Positions 43,128 through 51,419 of a DNA stretch of 64,000 bases are shown in pieces (the first letter of the stretch is position 1; each line of letters opens with the position of its first letter). The position numbers and the translations under genes were made by a program. The notes under the pieces were generated by a model. The model searched no databases and was not told the DNA's origin. It was given only the letters and a program-made list of their open reading frames with translations. Source of the DNA: Prosthecochloris sp. (GTDB lineage Bacteria; Bacteroidota; Chlorobiia; Chlorobiales; Chlorobiaceae); contig RAZP01000055.1 in assembly GCA_004028745.1 (NCBI GenBank), forward strand, positions 52,175 to 116,174, given 5' to 3'.

Positions 43128-44589
43128 AAAATCTTTTCTGCCTCAACCGAACGATATCGAGTGTTACTGAACAACCCGCTCCATTATCCGCATAGGTTTC
43201 CGCCCAGCGATAATGCCCTTCGGGAGGCTGGCAGACAAACGCAAGGTTGCTTCCACTGACAGCAAGTGCCGCTTGCTCGATTGAGCGGGCACCGAGAACC
43301 CTGCGGTCATGGTCATCCAGACCGGAAGCAGGACAAATGAGGAGATCACAACCCTGCTTGGCACAAGCCATGACCATCTCAGGATGATACAGCTCATTCC
43401 TGCTGGCAAGAGCGATTCTTGCATTGTCAAGATCTATGTAAAAAGGGCTTCCTTCTTCATTCAACCTGGTAGATAGATCTCCGTTTTTCCCTGCACAAAC
43501 CATCATCATAACACCGTCTTTCCCGGAAAGAACACCTGCACACACAACAACACGATGTTGCCGGGCTGCCGAAGACAAGCGATTCAGCGCCTGTTCTTTA
43601 TCATCAGAAAAACCAGCAGGCAGAACCAGCAAATCCGACGCCCCTCCACCATGAACCTGAATATGACTCTCAAGCACATCATCCTTGAAAAGCTCCTCTG
43701 CATCAAAAGAATGACAGGCTACATTCAGTTCTGACGGCTCAGGAAGCTTGTAATAGCTCGTCAAGTCAGTGGCGTAACGCATATCGAGGTACATAGGTGC
43801 GTACATCGAAGGCTTCCTGGACTGAAGCTGTTTTTCCCGGTTAGAAAGAAGCTTGCCGCCTTCCAGTGGCAGCTCTGTATAAAATATATCCGACTCGCAG
43901 CTACGCGACTCAAGAATCCTCTCCCCATTTGCCCCGTAAACACAGGAATATGCATCCTCGCATGACATGGTTTTATCTTTTCCCGACCGGTTACAGGCAG
44001 CAAGAAAGAAACCGTTCTCTTTTGCCCTCACCCGCCAAAGTTCTTTCGGGTCAAGCGATCCACCAGGCCAGTTGGCAGGCACAAGCAGGAGATCAACACC
44101 TTTCAGAGAGGACATTCTTGGAATAGCACCGTAATAGGTGTCGGAGCAGATCAGTATACCGACTGTTCCCCAGGGTGTCAAAAATGTATTGTGCTGAAAC
44201 GGCGTTCCTGCACACGCCCAACGAACCTCGGCTGTTATCTTCCGGTAATTCAACAGCAATTTTCCGTCAGGGCCGATAACCGCAGCTGCGTTGTAATAAA
44301 TACCTGTTTCATCATCTTTTTCGGCGTAGCCAAGCACGATAAAACAACTGTAACGGGATGCAACTTTTCGCAAAGCTTTGATTGTCGCGCCTTTCTGTGA
44401 CTCAACCAGAGATGCAATGTCGTTACGCGAGCTGAAACTGTAGCCGGAAACAGCAAGTTCGGTGTTGACAATAATCTTTGCTCCGCTTTCCGCTGCCTTT
44501 GTGTTAAAAGCAATCAGCTCGTTTCGATTTTGGTCAGGCTCACCGTGCCTGACATTGAGATGTACAAGAGCAAGTTTCAGTCTTTCCAT
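43057..44589 (-). CDS. Tandem nitrilase-fold (C-N hydrolase) protein in B12 operon
   Basis: A 510-residue protein with two nitrilase-like domains. Domain 1 (about residues 4-250) has the full catalytic set: Glu44 in VNTELAVSGYSF, Lys117 in LLNYRKITAE and Cys148 in VGILICSDTYYG. Domain 2 (about 285-490) keeps fold motifs (LLVLPAGFSD, LLICPASG, FVCQPPEGHYRW) but shows no Glu-Lys-Cys set, so it is probably inactive. It resembles amidases and the glutaminase part of NAD synthetase, but has no synthetase domain. Its ATG lies inside the end of cbiZ. Lying between CbiZ and CbiA it may act on amide side chains of corrinoids or supply ammonia; neither is proven. Confidence 0.7.
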   Translation of the reverse strand: MERLKLALVHLNVRHGEPDQNRNELIAFNTKAAESGAKIIVNTELAVSGYSFSSRNDIASLVESQKGATIKALRKVASRYSCFIVLGYAEKDDETGIYYNAAAVIGPDGKLLLNYRKITAEVRWACAGTPFQHNTFLTPWGTVGILICSDTYYGAIPRMSSLKGVDLLLVPANWPGGSLDPKELWRVRAKENGFFLAACNRSGKDKTMSCEDAYSCVYGANGERILESRSCESDIFYTELPLEGGKLLSNREKQLQSRKPSMYAPMYLDMRYATDLTSYYKLPEPSELNVACHSFDAEELFKDDVLESHIQVHGGGASDLLVLPAGFSDDKEQALNRLSSAARQHRVVVCAGVLSGKDGVMMMVCAGKNGDLSTRLNEEGSPFYIDLDNARIALASRNELYHPEMVMACAKQGCDLLICPASGLDDHDRRVLGARSIEQAALAVSGSNLAFVCQPPEGHYRWAETYADNGAGCSVTLDIVRLRQKRFYDRLDYDLLLRNRKTKGDGSQGK

Positions 44590-45719
44590 TTTTCACTGTA
44601 GCCAAGCGCGCACGAAGCGTACATAAATTCCAGAAAATCATGATTGTCTATACCGGCTTTTTCCTTTGACAGCTTTTCAGCAAAGACTGCGTAACGGTCA
44701 ACACGGTAAGAGATTCCAGCGGCAAGCTGCGCACCGAGCATAACAAAAATCTCTTTCATACATGATTCCGGCAGAATACCCCAGGCTATTTTATCCCTGG
44801 CATGTACCAGCGAACATGCGGCTCCGACCGTCATGGGATCACGGTCAAGGCCCGCAAAATTTCGCCTGAACACCTCTGCCGTATCCTCCTGAAGCCTGCT
44901 GGTAATAGCTTCAATCATGCTGTCACGACTGGCCCCGAAACGTCTGATGTGTGCCAGGATAGAACGCTGGTTTTCAGGAGTCAGTGAATTCTGTAAGGCA
45001 AGGGTTTCCCTTATCGCTTCCGAAACAGCAACACCTATAAGCTCCCCGAGCTTGGCATGCTTGTCGGCGCTGGTCAGGGGCTTTTCACCGGTGAGAGCAC
45101 ATGCAACAGCAATCTGGTCAGTACCTGTACCCGTAGCCAGCCCCTCGGAATATCTTGATGAAACCGCGAGCTCCTGCAACACTGCCGTCTTGGCTTCCGT
45201 TGCTGTCATAATGGTGCGGACCATAGCGCCCCGGGTCAGCTCCCGGTTTATAACAAGCATGGTATTGATCGTCCCCTGAGGCTCCTTTCCGATTTTGTCA
45301 AGCGGCTCGAACACACCGTCATTTTCCCAGACAGACGCCGGGTCACCCACCCTCCCCGCATTGCCCTCAACTCCACCGGTACAGATGGCTGTCACCTCCA
45401 GGCCCCTGAAGGACTGTGTCTCGATAGCAGCATAGTTCATGTTTGCCGCAGTACCGAGAGAGGCTGTTTTTTCCGGCAGTTCAAAACGTTCGCACAGTCC
45501 CTGCAAGTAACGTTCAGGAGCCGACAATATGGTTTTGAGATCTTTTCTGCTATGCCCGACAGGCTCACATGACTGGTGGTTGAAAATGCATTCCAGGTCA
45601 TCATGAAGGCCGCCGTTCACCCTGCAGGTTGAAATTACCCGGTGCGGTTTGTTGAACCGCACAACAAGCATCTTCTGAATACGATAAACATCTACATCGC
45701 TATATTTACCCAACTTCAT
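44577..45719 (-). CDS. cbiZ: Adenosylcobinamide amidohydrolase CbiZ, long form
   Basis: A 380-residue protein with a CbiZ domain: SLGTAANMNYAAIE and VTAICTGGVEGNAGRVGDPA, followed by NTMLVINRELTRGAMVR and TEAKTAVLQELAV. CbiZ cuts the aminopropanol arm of adenosylcobinamide (or of some cobamides) to give cobyric acid, so that imported corrinoids can be rebuilt. The usual domain has about 220 residues; about 130 extra residues follow (VHARDKIAWGILPES, LEFMYASCALG). They contain Cys and may form a second all-helical unit. AGGAG stands about 7 bases before the ATG. It follows the ABC importer genes directly, in line with salvage of imported corrinoids. Confidence 0.88.
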   Translation of the reverse strand: MKLGKYSDVDVYRIQKMLVVRFNKPHRVISTCRVNGGLHDDLECIFNHQSCEPVGHSRKDLKTILSAPERYLQGLCERFELPEKTASLGTAANMNYAAIETQSFRGLEVTAICTGGVEGNAGRVGDPASVWENDGVFEPLDKIGKEPQGTINTMLVINRELTRGAMVRTIMTATEAKTAVLQELAVSSRYSEGLATGTGTDQIAVACALTGEKPLTSADKHAKLGELIGVAVSEAIRETLALQNSLTPENQRSILAHIRRFGASRDSMIEAITSRLQEDTAEVFRRNFAGLDRDPMTVGAACSLVHARDKIAWGILPESCMKEIFVMLGAQLAAGISYRVDRYAVFAEKLSKEKAGIDNHDFLEFMYASCALGYSEKWKD

Positions 45720-45757
45720 AGAATACTCCTGTTGAAATCAATGCATCCTGCCTGCAC

Positions 45758-46933
45758 TTACTGTAAACGCCTGTAATACTTTAACGTATGGTCTGGCAGA
45801 ACCTCAGGATGAAAAATGCTGATAAGGTCCGAAAGCACAGCATGGGGCTCGGTCATCCCTCTATCCCAAAAACGGTTACGCCCGTTTTCAAACCTGTAGT
45901 TGTTATTGTTGTAAACCATCCTGTTTTCAACACAACTGAACAACCGGTAACGTTCATCTGATTCCAGCAAACCGTCGAGATCGGTAATCCTGAAATGGGT
46001 ATTCAGCCAAAAATCCGCCTTCATGCCGGCATCCATGGCAACTTCATGACTCAGAATATGCCCCCGTTCCAGTGCTTGTCCCCTGAACAGATAATTCCCC
46101 CCTGCATGATCGAGCATGGTTACAAACCAGCGTGAAGAACCCATGGTTGACCATGCCCCTTTCCTGCTGTATCCTGCAATGACCGAAGGTCGATAACTCA
46201 CATGGGCCACTTTTTTCTTCACATCAAGATATGCCTGTTCCCGTTCCCTGAAAATCCCTGCGGCAAGACTGTCCTTTTCAAAAAAGGCACCGATAAACTT
46301 GATCCATTCCAAAGCACCGAGAGGGTGCTCCTCAAGTGAAGCACAGAAAAAGCCTGGCCGGAGCCCATACGCCATCATTTTTTCAAAAGTATCCGAAGAA
46401 ACACGGGTGACGTTGACAAATGCAAGTTCAGGATCGACCTTGAGCAGGGTCTCCATATTGAGACTCCGCATATAACCCGTTACAGGAAGCTCCCCATTAT
46501 CTATCATCCTGTGCACCCTGTCCTGCCCTACCCTTTGCTTACCGGAAACCGCAGCTATCACATCGAAACATCCAAGCATTTCGATCAGCGATACCTGGAA
46601 ACCGTTTTCACAGGTAACACGTTGCAGGGGAGTCCTTACCACCCTGACACCGGCAGTACGATCAGGAACCGGAAGATCTTTCGGGACAAGCAGATAAGAA
46701 TACTCAATCCCAATATCCGTACCTTTCGGAGAGAGCACCCGAACCAGTGTACATCCGTTGTCTTGCCTTGTCATGGAAAAACGTTTGGCGTATTTCACCG
46801 GTTGCTCCGTTTCCTCCCGGCTGACCGTAACGGCTTTTTTTTCTGCCTTCGAACAGCCTGAAAAAAAACATGAAACAGCCAGCAGGAGCACAACCCCAAT
46901 CCGGCTCCTGAACCCGGTCATCCAGGTCATCAT
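45758..46933 (-). CDS. ABC transporter substrate-binding lipoprotein 1 (BtuF/FhuD-like)
   Basis: A 391-residue TroA/BtuF-fold lipoprotein with lipobox FFSGC (Cys about residue 27). The two lobes are linked by a long helix. Visible blocks: TPLQRVTCENGFQVSLIEMLGCFDVIAAV, split around the first strand, MRSLNMETLLKVDPELAFVNVTR, and SVIAGYSRKGAWSTMGSSRWFVTMLDHAGG. It is paralogous to the lipoprotein at 49114-50361 (both have RTPLQR/RTPVER, LGC and a C-terminal LxxLISIFHPE-type end). It should deliver a corrinoid or other metal chelate to the permease at 48021. Its ATG overlaps the stop of the ATPase gene by 4 bases. Confidence 0.82.
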   Translation of the reverse strand: MMTWMTGFRSRIGVVLLLAVSCFFSGCSKAEKKAVTVSREETEQPVKYAKRFSMTRQDNGCTLVRVLSPKGTDIGIEYSYLLVPKDLPVPDRTAGVRVVRTPLQRVTCENGFQVSLIEMLGCFDVIAAVSGKQRVGQDRVHRMIDNGELPVTGYMRSLNMETLLKVDPELAFVNVTRVSSDTFEKMMAYGLRPGFFCASLEEHPLGALEWIKFIGAFFEKDSLAAGIFREREQAYLDVKKKVAHVSYRPSVIAGYSRKGAWSTMGSSRWFVTMLDHAGGNYLFRGQALERGHILSHEVAMDAGMKADFWLNTHFRITDLDGLLESDERYRLFSCVENRMVYNNNNYRFENGRNRFWDRGMTEPHAVLSDLISIFHPEVLPDHTLKYYRRLQ

Positions 46934-48024
46934 GCAAAAGCCTCCCCTTTTTTACTTTCTTTGATGACGTCAATAACGCCACCGATATCCCGGAGTTCTA
47001 CCGGTTTGCTGCTTTTCCCATTATAATAACGCCAACAGCGGGTGCCTCTATCGTCCGAAACCTCAATCCTGAAAGGCGACGATGCGTCTATTACAACCCG
47101 GTATCCGATTCTCTCGAGCGCCCTTTTTGTCCAGTAGGCAAGCATCCCTTCCCCAACCAGGCCGATACTGCCTTCAGGATGCTGGTGTATCCTGAACGAA
47201 CCGGAAGCTCGATCAAAACCGACTCCATTTCGTTTGAAAGCTTTTTCAAGTCGTCCGTCAAGAACAAGTTCTTCGGGCATACCCGAGATCATCTCGATGT
47301 TTTTTTCACCGTCTTTTCCGACAATGGGACTCATCAACCAGATCCGGTCGGCAGCCTGAAGCGCAAGGTCAAGCTCATGGGTAGACATCACGATAGATTT
47401 TCCCTGTTCCCTGGCAAGCTTTTTCAGAACACGAACAACCTCTATCCGGTTGGGAAGGTCGAGATGAGCGGTGGGCTCGTCGAGCAAAATGACGGGAGTG
47501 TCTTGAGCCAGAGCACGCGCAATCATGACTTTCTGACGTTCACCGTCACTCAGGTCGCTGATATGGTGGTGAGCAAACTTGCGTGTTCCGGTAGTGCCAA
47601 TCGCGTCCCTGACAATGGCCTCATCATCCGGTGAAAGATTCCCCATCCAGCCGGTATAGGGATAACGACCGAGAGCAACAAGGGCATACACTGACAGATT
47701 ACCGGTCATGACTCTGTCAGTAAGCACGAGGCTCAGAAGCCTGGCCGTCTCCTTTGCTGAAAGGTTTTCAAGCCGCCTGCCTCTGAGACTTACCCGCCCC
47801 CCAAGCGGCTTTTGAACACCGGCCAGTGTCCTCATAAGCGTCGACTTTCCCGAACCGTTGGGCCCAAGCAGACAAACCAGTTCTCCCTCGACGAGGTCAA
47901 GAAACAATTTTTCGGCAACAACCTTTCCACGGTACCTGCGTCCATGCTTTTTAGCTTCCCGTACAAGGCGGCGGTTATGATACCCGATCGCCAGATCATG
48001 TGTATGCAACAACTTGCCCTTCAT
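46930..48024 (-). CDS. btuD: ABC transporter ATPase (BtuD/FecE-like), second system
   Basis: A 364-residue ATPase. Walker A GPNGSGKSTLMR, signature LSDGERQKV, Walker B VILLDEPTAHLD and H-loop MSTHELDLAL are intact. Two additions are seen: a basic insert near the N-terminus (REAKKHGRRYRG, residues 22-33) and a C-terminal domain of about 90 residues (SIGLVGEGMLAYWTKRAL, GTRCWRYYNG). The C-terminal part differs from that of the other BtuD-like protein at 18569. It should energise the permease encoded just upstream (4-base overlap). Corrinoid import is likely since the operon starts with a cobalamin riboswitch and continues into cbiZ. Confidence 0.85.
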   Translation of the reverse strand: MKGKLLHTHDLAIGYHNRRLVREAKKHGRRYRGKVVAEKLFLDLVEGELVCLLGPNGSGKSTLMRTLAGVQKPLGGRVSLRGRRLENLSAKETARLLSLVLTDRVMTGNLSVYALVALGRYPYTGWMGNLSPDDEAIVRDAIGTTGTRKFAHHHISDLSDGERQKVMIARALAQDTPVILLDEPTAHLDLPNRIEVVRVLKKLAREQGKSIVMSTHELDLALQAADRIWLMSPIVGKDGEKNIEMISGMPEELVLDGRLEKAFKRNGVGFDRASGSFRIHQHPEGSIGLVGEGMLAYWTKRALERIGYRVVIDASSPFRIEVSDDRGTRCWRYYNGKSSKPVELRDIGGVIDVIKESKKGEAFA

Positions 48025-49112
48025 GCAAACGATGACTTGAGATTTCTGTTCTTCATGATGACCCAGATGACAACCGGAGAACCGATAAGTGCTGTAACGG
48101 CATTGATCGGGAGGGTGGTCTGGCTCCCCGGCATCTGGGCAATAATATCACACACCAGCATTAAAATTGCCCCCACAAGACAGGAACTGGGCATCAGAAA
48201 ACGGTGATCCGACGTGTTGAGAACCGAACGCGTCAGATGAGGAACCGCAATACCGATAAAACCAATCGGGCCGCAAAAGCCGGTTACACTTCCCGCAAGC
48301 AGGCTTGTGGCGGCAATCACGGTAATCCGGACGTAAAGCGTACTCATTCCAAGGCTTCGGGCGTAATTCTCCCCGAGAAGCATCACATTGAGAGATTTCG
48401 ATGCCGCAAACGAGATCAGGAGCCCAAGAGCAACTACAGCGGCAAGCACATACAATTGATCGCCCAGGACACCACCAAGGCTTCCGAATGTCCATATCAG
48501 ATAATCCTGAATCTGTTCGGGCTCACTGAAATACTGCCAGATACTGATGAGAGATATTGTAATATTGCCAACCATAATACCGACAATAAGCAGCACTATA
48601 TTGTCTTTGATCCTTACCGCGATACTCAGTACGATGAGCAGCACGAAAGCAGCACCAAGTGTAGAAGCCACAACGATAAGCCAGCTCCCGCCAAAGCCGA
48701 GCTGCCTTATCGCAAACGCATTTGCCGCAGCACCGGATGCCAGCATGACCATGGCAACACCAAGACTGGCACCCGCGGAAATCCCCAACACCGAAGGGCC
48801 TGCAAGAGGATTGCGGAAAAGGGTCTGCATCTGCAGACCGCTTACCGAGAGGGCAGCCCCGGCAATAACGGCAGTCAAGGCTTTCGGAACGCGAATATAT
48901 GAGACAATTTTTTCCCACGCCTCATTATCGGAACCTCTTCCAAGCACTATATCAATGACACTTCCAAAAGGTATTTTTACCGATCCCAGCACAAGGTCAA
49001 GCAAAAAAAAGAACACGGCAACCGCGAAAAGCAGAACGATCAGGTTGCTTTTTGGAGAAAGAAGAGGCCAGGGATGATCTGTACCTGCTTGGCTGCCTGA
49101 TTGTAACACCAT
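48021..49112 (-). CDS. btuC: ABC transporter permease (BtuC/FecCD family), second system
   Basis: A 363-residue FecCD permease with about ten hydrophobic helices. Motifs: YIRVPKALTAVIAGAALSVSG, split over helix 2; NPLAGPSVLGISAGASLG; SVTGFCGPIGFIGIAVPHLTR with the ATPase-contact loop; and LTRSVLNTSDHRFLMP. It starts 1 base after the stop of lipoprotein 2 and overlaps the ATPase gene by 4 bases, forming a complete binding protein-permease-ATPase set. The cytoplasmic N-terminus of about 30 residues precedes the first helix. Confidence 0.87.
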   Translation of the reverse strand: MVLQSGSQAGTDHPWPLLSPKSNLIVLLFAVAVFFFLLDLVLGSVKIPFGSVIDIVLGRGSDNEAWEKIVSYIRVPKALTAVIAGAALSVSGLQMQTLFRNPLAGPSVLGISAGASLGVAMVMLASGAAANAFAIRQLGFGGSWLIVVASTLGAAFVLLIVLSIAVRIKDNIVLLIVGIMVGNITISLISIWQYFSEPEQIQDYLIWTFGSLGGVLGDQLYVLAAVVALGLLISFAASKSLNVMLLGENYARSLGMSTLYVRITVIAATSLLAGSVTGFCGPIGFIGIAVPHLTRSVLNTSDHRFLMPSSCLVGAILMLVCDIIAQMPGSQTTLPINAVTALIGSPVVIWVIMKNRNLKSSFA

Positions 49113-49113
49113 C

Positions 49114-50361
49114 CTACTGTATGTGTCTGTAAAACGTTAAAGAATCATCGTTTCTGCCGTCATCCGGGAAAATATCGGGATGAAGTATTCTTATAAGATC
49201 TTCAAGAATTTTGTCGGGCTGAACCACGCCTGACTCCCAGTATGCGTTCCCTCCGGCAAGATTCAACTGTTTGTTCTTATTGTACACCTTGCCCGACTTC
49301 ACTGATGCGAAATCCTTGAATCTGGCATCCTTGGCCAAGAGTTCATGAAGGGAGATGACCGTGCCGGGATTAAGCCAGAATTCCGCATTAAGCGCAACAG
49401 GATACACCGCTTCTATATCCATTTTAATACTGCCGGTTTTAGCTCTGTCGCTCCATCGATAGTCGGCTCCAGCGTCCTTGAGCAACGCAGCCACATAGCT
49501 GTTTCCTCCGGGAACAAACCACGCATCTTTGAAAGGGAGCCCGGGAATTATTGACGGACGGTGGGTTACAGTATCGGTAAGTACCGCAAGTGCACGATAA
49601 GAACGCTCAATATCAGCAAACTTTTCCCTGGCAACGTCTTCACGATCGAGCAGGGCTGCATACATTTTCATCCATTCGGCCCTTCCCAGAGGTGACTGTT
49701 CGAGCCATTCGGCAACAACGACAACGGGAATTCCAGATTTTACAATAGCCTGGTAGTCGGTTTTTCGTGAAGTAGGAAGAGCGGTTGCAACTATTACCTC
49801 AGGGTTCAATTCGAGAATGACCTCTGCATTGGGGCTGAACGGCATGCCGATTTCCGATATATCACCTTTTCGAATCCGTTCCTGCAAAGATGCTGTATTG
49901 ACATATTCGGGGCGGGCAACGCCGATAATTCTGTCACTGCATCCAAGCAGATCGATATAGCCTATATGCGTTGTCGAAAAAAGGGCAATGCGTTCAACAG
50001 GAGTCCTGATCGTAAGATGATCTTCAAAACCTTCAGGCAAAGGAGCTTTTTTGGGAAGAAGCAGGTAGCGGAACGTATCTTTACGGCCATCGAGATCAAC
50101 AGTGACTATCAGCGTCTTGAAACCGTCATGGTCACGCAAGGTAAAACCTTTAGCATAGGAAAGTACCGCTTCAGCAGCCTTATCAGCGAGCACATCTTTT
50201 GATCGTGGAGGCGTTTCCGTTCTGGAATTATCCGGTTCGTCACTGCAGGCGTATAAGCCGCCGGCAAGAAAAACCACAATGAAAAGCATGGCGGCAAAGC
50301 ACGCAGCTTTCGAAAAACGATGGCGAATCAACACCATTAAAGGATATGCAAGCCTCTTCAT
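49114..50361 (-). CDS. ABC transporter substrate-binding lipoprotein 2 (BtuF/FhuD-like)
   Basis: A 415-residue TroA-fold lipoprotein. The signal region is unusually long, with the hydrophobic part at about residues 20-38 and lipobox LYAC near residue 39; internal starts are possible. Blocks: TPVERIALFSTTHIGYIDLLGCSDRI around strand 1, ILELNPEVIVATALPTSR, and IIPGLPFKDAWFVPGGNSYVAALLKDAGADY around the second lobe. It is the first gene after riboswitch 2; its ATG lies 15 bases after the kissing hairpin, so ligand binding can directly mask the ribosome site. It shares its transporter with a second binding protein, 45758-46933. Confidence 0.83.
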   Translation of the reverse strand: MKRLAYPLMVLIRHRFSKAACFAAMLFIVVFLAGGLYACSDEPDNSRTETPPRSKDVLADKAAEAVLSYAKGFTLRDHDGFKTLIVTVDLDGRKDTFRYLLLPKKAPLPEGFEDHLTIRTPVERIALFSTTHIGYIDLLGCSDRIIGVARPEYVNTASLQERIRKGDISEIGMPFSPNAEVILELNPEVIVATALPTSRKTDYQAIVKSGIPVVVVAEWLEQSPLGRAEWMKMYAALLDREDVAREKFADIERSYRALAVLTDTVTHRPSIIPGLPFKDAWFVPGGNSYVAALLKDAGADYRWSDRAKTGSIKMDIEAVYPVALNAEFWLNPGTVISLHELLAKDARFKDFASVKSGKVYNKNKQLNLAGGNAYWESGVVQPDKILEDLIRILHPDIFPDDGRNDDSLTFYRHIQ

Positions 50362-50375
50362 ACGTGTAAACTGTT

Positions 50376-50580
50376 GCTTTAACCCGAAGCGATTGTATCA
50401 TGGCAGGTCTTCTGACTTTCCCGGCTCCGACAGCCTTCCCGTTCCAGTGGCCCGGAACAGTGACATAATTGTCGGAGCACGTTCATCGGCAAATTGCCAA
50501 TGCGGGATTACAGCAGCGGGTACTGTTCCGGATTTTCACCGGATTCCCTTTTAAGCCTTGCAAAACAGATGCTCGGCACC
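50376..50580 (-). promoter_or_regulatory. Cobalamin riboswitch 2 (head of the 22-kb operon)
   Basis: On the - strand: GGGAATCCGGTGAAAATCC, AGTACCCGCTGCTGTAA, a P6-type arm with GCCACTGG, GGGAAGG, the B12 box AGTCAGAAGACCTGCC (50402-50417), and the hairpin GCTT-CGGGTTA-AAGC (50376-50390). The hairpin loop is complementary to the core ACCCG. It differs in sequence from the other three elements and lies close to the start codon, which suggests translational control. Confidence 0.93.
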
Positions 50581-50594
50581 ATAACGTTGAACAA

Positions 50595-50622
50595 AGTATA
50601 CCGAAAACAATTGATCTGTCAA
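50595..50622 (-). promoter_or_regulatory. Strong sigma70-type promoter of riboswitch 2 transcript
   Basis: On the - strand, TTGACA (50617-50622) and TATACT (50595-50600) stand 16 bases apart, about 20 bases upstream of the riboswitch. It is the best promoter match in the window. The -35 hexamer touches the end of the repeat element at 50622-50765. Confidence 0.7.
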
Positions 50623-50765
50623 ACCCTTTTTGAGTCCTAAATTGAGCAATTGCCAAACATGCAGAAAATGCAAGGCACAGGAAACGCAGTTGTATCCCGA
50701 CGAGTCGGGACGTAAGTTCCCTGTAACGAAGCAGATTCAGTATGATCGGCAATCCCGAAAGGGTT
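50622..50765. repeat. Second type of MITE-like palindromic repeat (about 144 bp)
   Basis: Ends AACCCTTT (left) and AAAGGGTT (right) form inverted repeats, with ATTGCC/GGCAAT further in. The inner part has GCAAGGCACAGGAAACGCAG and GTTCCCTGTAACGAAGCAG around the centre TCCCGACGAGTCGGGA (50695-50710). The nested layout (…AAGG…ACGCAG … AACGAAGCA…) recalls the other repeat family, but the termini differ. No coding capacity. Confidence 0.55.
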
Positions 50766-50895
50766 CAAATTGTGTGATTCTTTTTTTTCTACGACCTGAC
50801 AGGTGCAGGATTTTATCATCTATCCTGAAAAAACAATAAGTGCCTATATTTCATTCGATTATACAACTCCAATACAATTTGAAACGCTCATTTTA

Positions 50896-51012
50896 GGGCA
50901 CCTCTATTAATTGTCGTGAGCGACCTGAAGACAAGGCGGACGGAGCACAGAAACCCCTTTCTATCCGCCCAACGAAGTATTCGGGTCGCGCAACAAATTA
51001 ATAGAGATGCCC
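50896..51012. mobile_element. MITE-like palindromic element, copy 3 (117 bp)
   Basis: Ends GGGCACCTCTATTAATTG and CAAATTAATAGAGATGCCC are inverted repeats. The inner part GGCGGACGGAGCACAGAAACCCC and CCGCCCAACGAAG matches copies 1 and 2. TTTA stands on both sides as a 4-bp target duplication. It begins 12 bases after the stop of the ferredoxin gene and may end its transcript. Confidence 0.75.
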
Positions 51013-51024
51013 TTTAGGTCAGTG

Positions 51025-51330
51025 TCAATCGAGGTACTCAACATAACACTCGAAATCTTCGCGTGGTGGAAACGAAATTGCTTCCGCAGCACATACTTTT
51101 CTGCATGCAGTACAAAGCACAATACAGTTATACGGTTCTGCAACCGTCATTTTCGGACGACGGCGAAGCCCTTCCTCTACCTTGGCAGGCGCAAAAACAT
51201 TCTTAGGGCAGAAATCATAACAGGAACTGCAGCTGTTGCATAAATCAGGGTCGATAACGGGAAACCATGCGATTTCTTCCCTCGGCATCGTCAGACGTCT
51301 ACGCCTTTTCTTTTTCGGGGATTCATTCAT
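51025..51330 (-). CDS. Two-cluster [4Fe-4S] ferredoxin-type protein
   Basis: A 101-residue protein from ATG 51330; the longer frame to 51393 overlaps no better start. After a very basic N-terminus (KKKRRRR, residues 6-12) it has two cluster motifs: CNSCSSCYDFCP and CIVLCTACRKVC. The second has CX3CX2CX3C spacing, which is non-standard. It is probably a small cytoplasmic electron carrier. It is the only gene between the riboswitch-controlled TonB receptor and a MITE, so it is probably part of the B12 regulon. A role in reducing Co(III)/Co(II) corrinoid for adenosylation or remodelling would fit, but is an inference. Confidence 0.75.
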   Translation of the reverse strand: MNESPKKKRRRRLTMPREEIAWFPVIDPDLCNSCSSCYDFCPKNVFAPAKVEEGLRRRPKMTVAEPYNCIVLCTACRKVCAAEAISFPPREDFECYVEYLD

Positions 51331-51419
51331 TAGCTCTTTTACATTGCGGTTACAGAAACCGGCAGCCTCCCCTCCCTTTCGGGAAGGAAGCACTGACGGA
51401 GAAAAACATTCGAAAGGAA

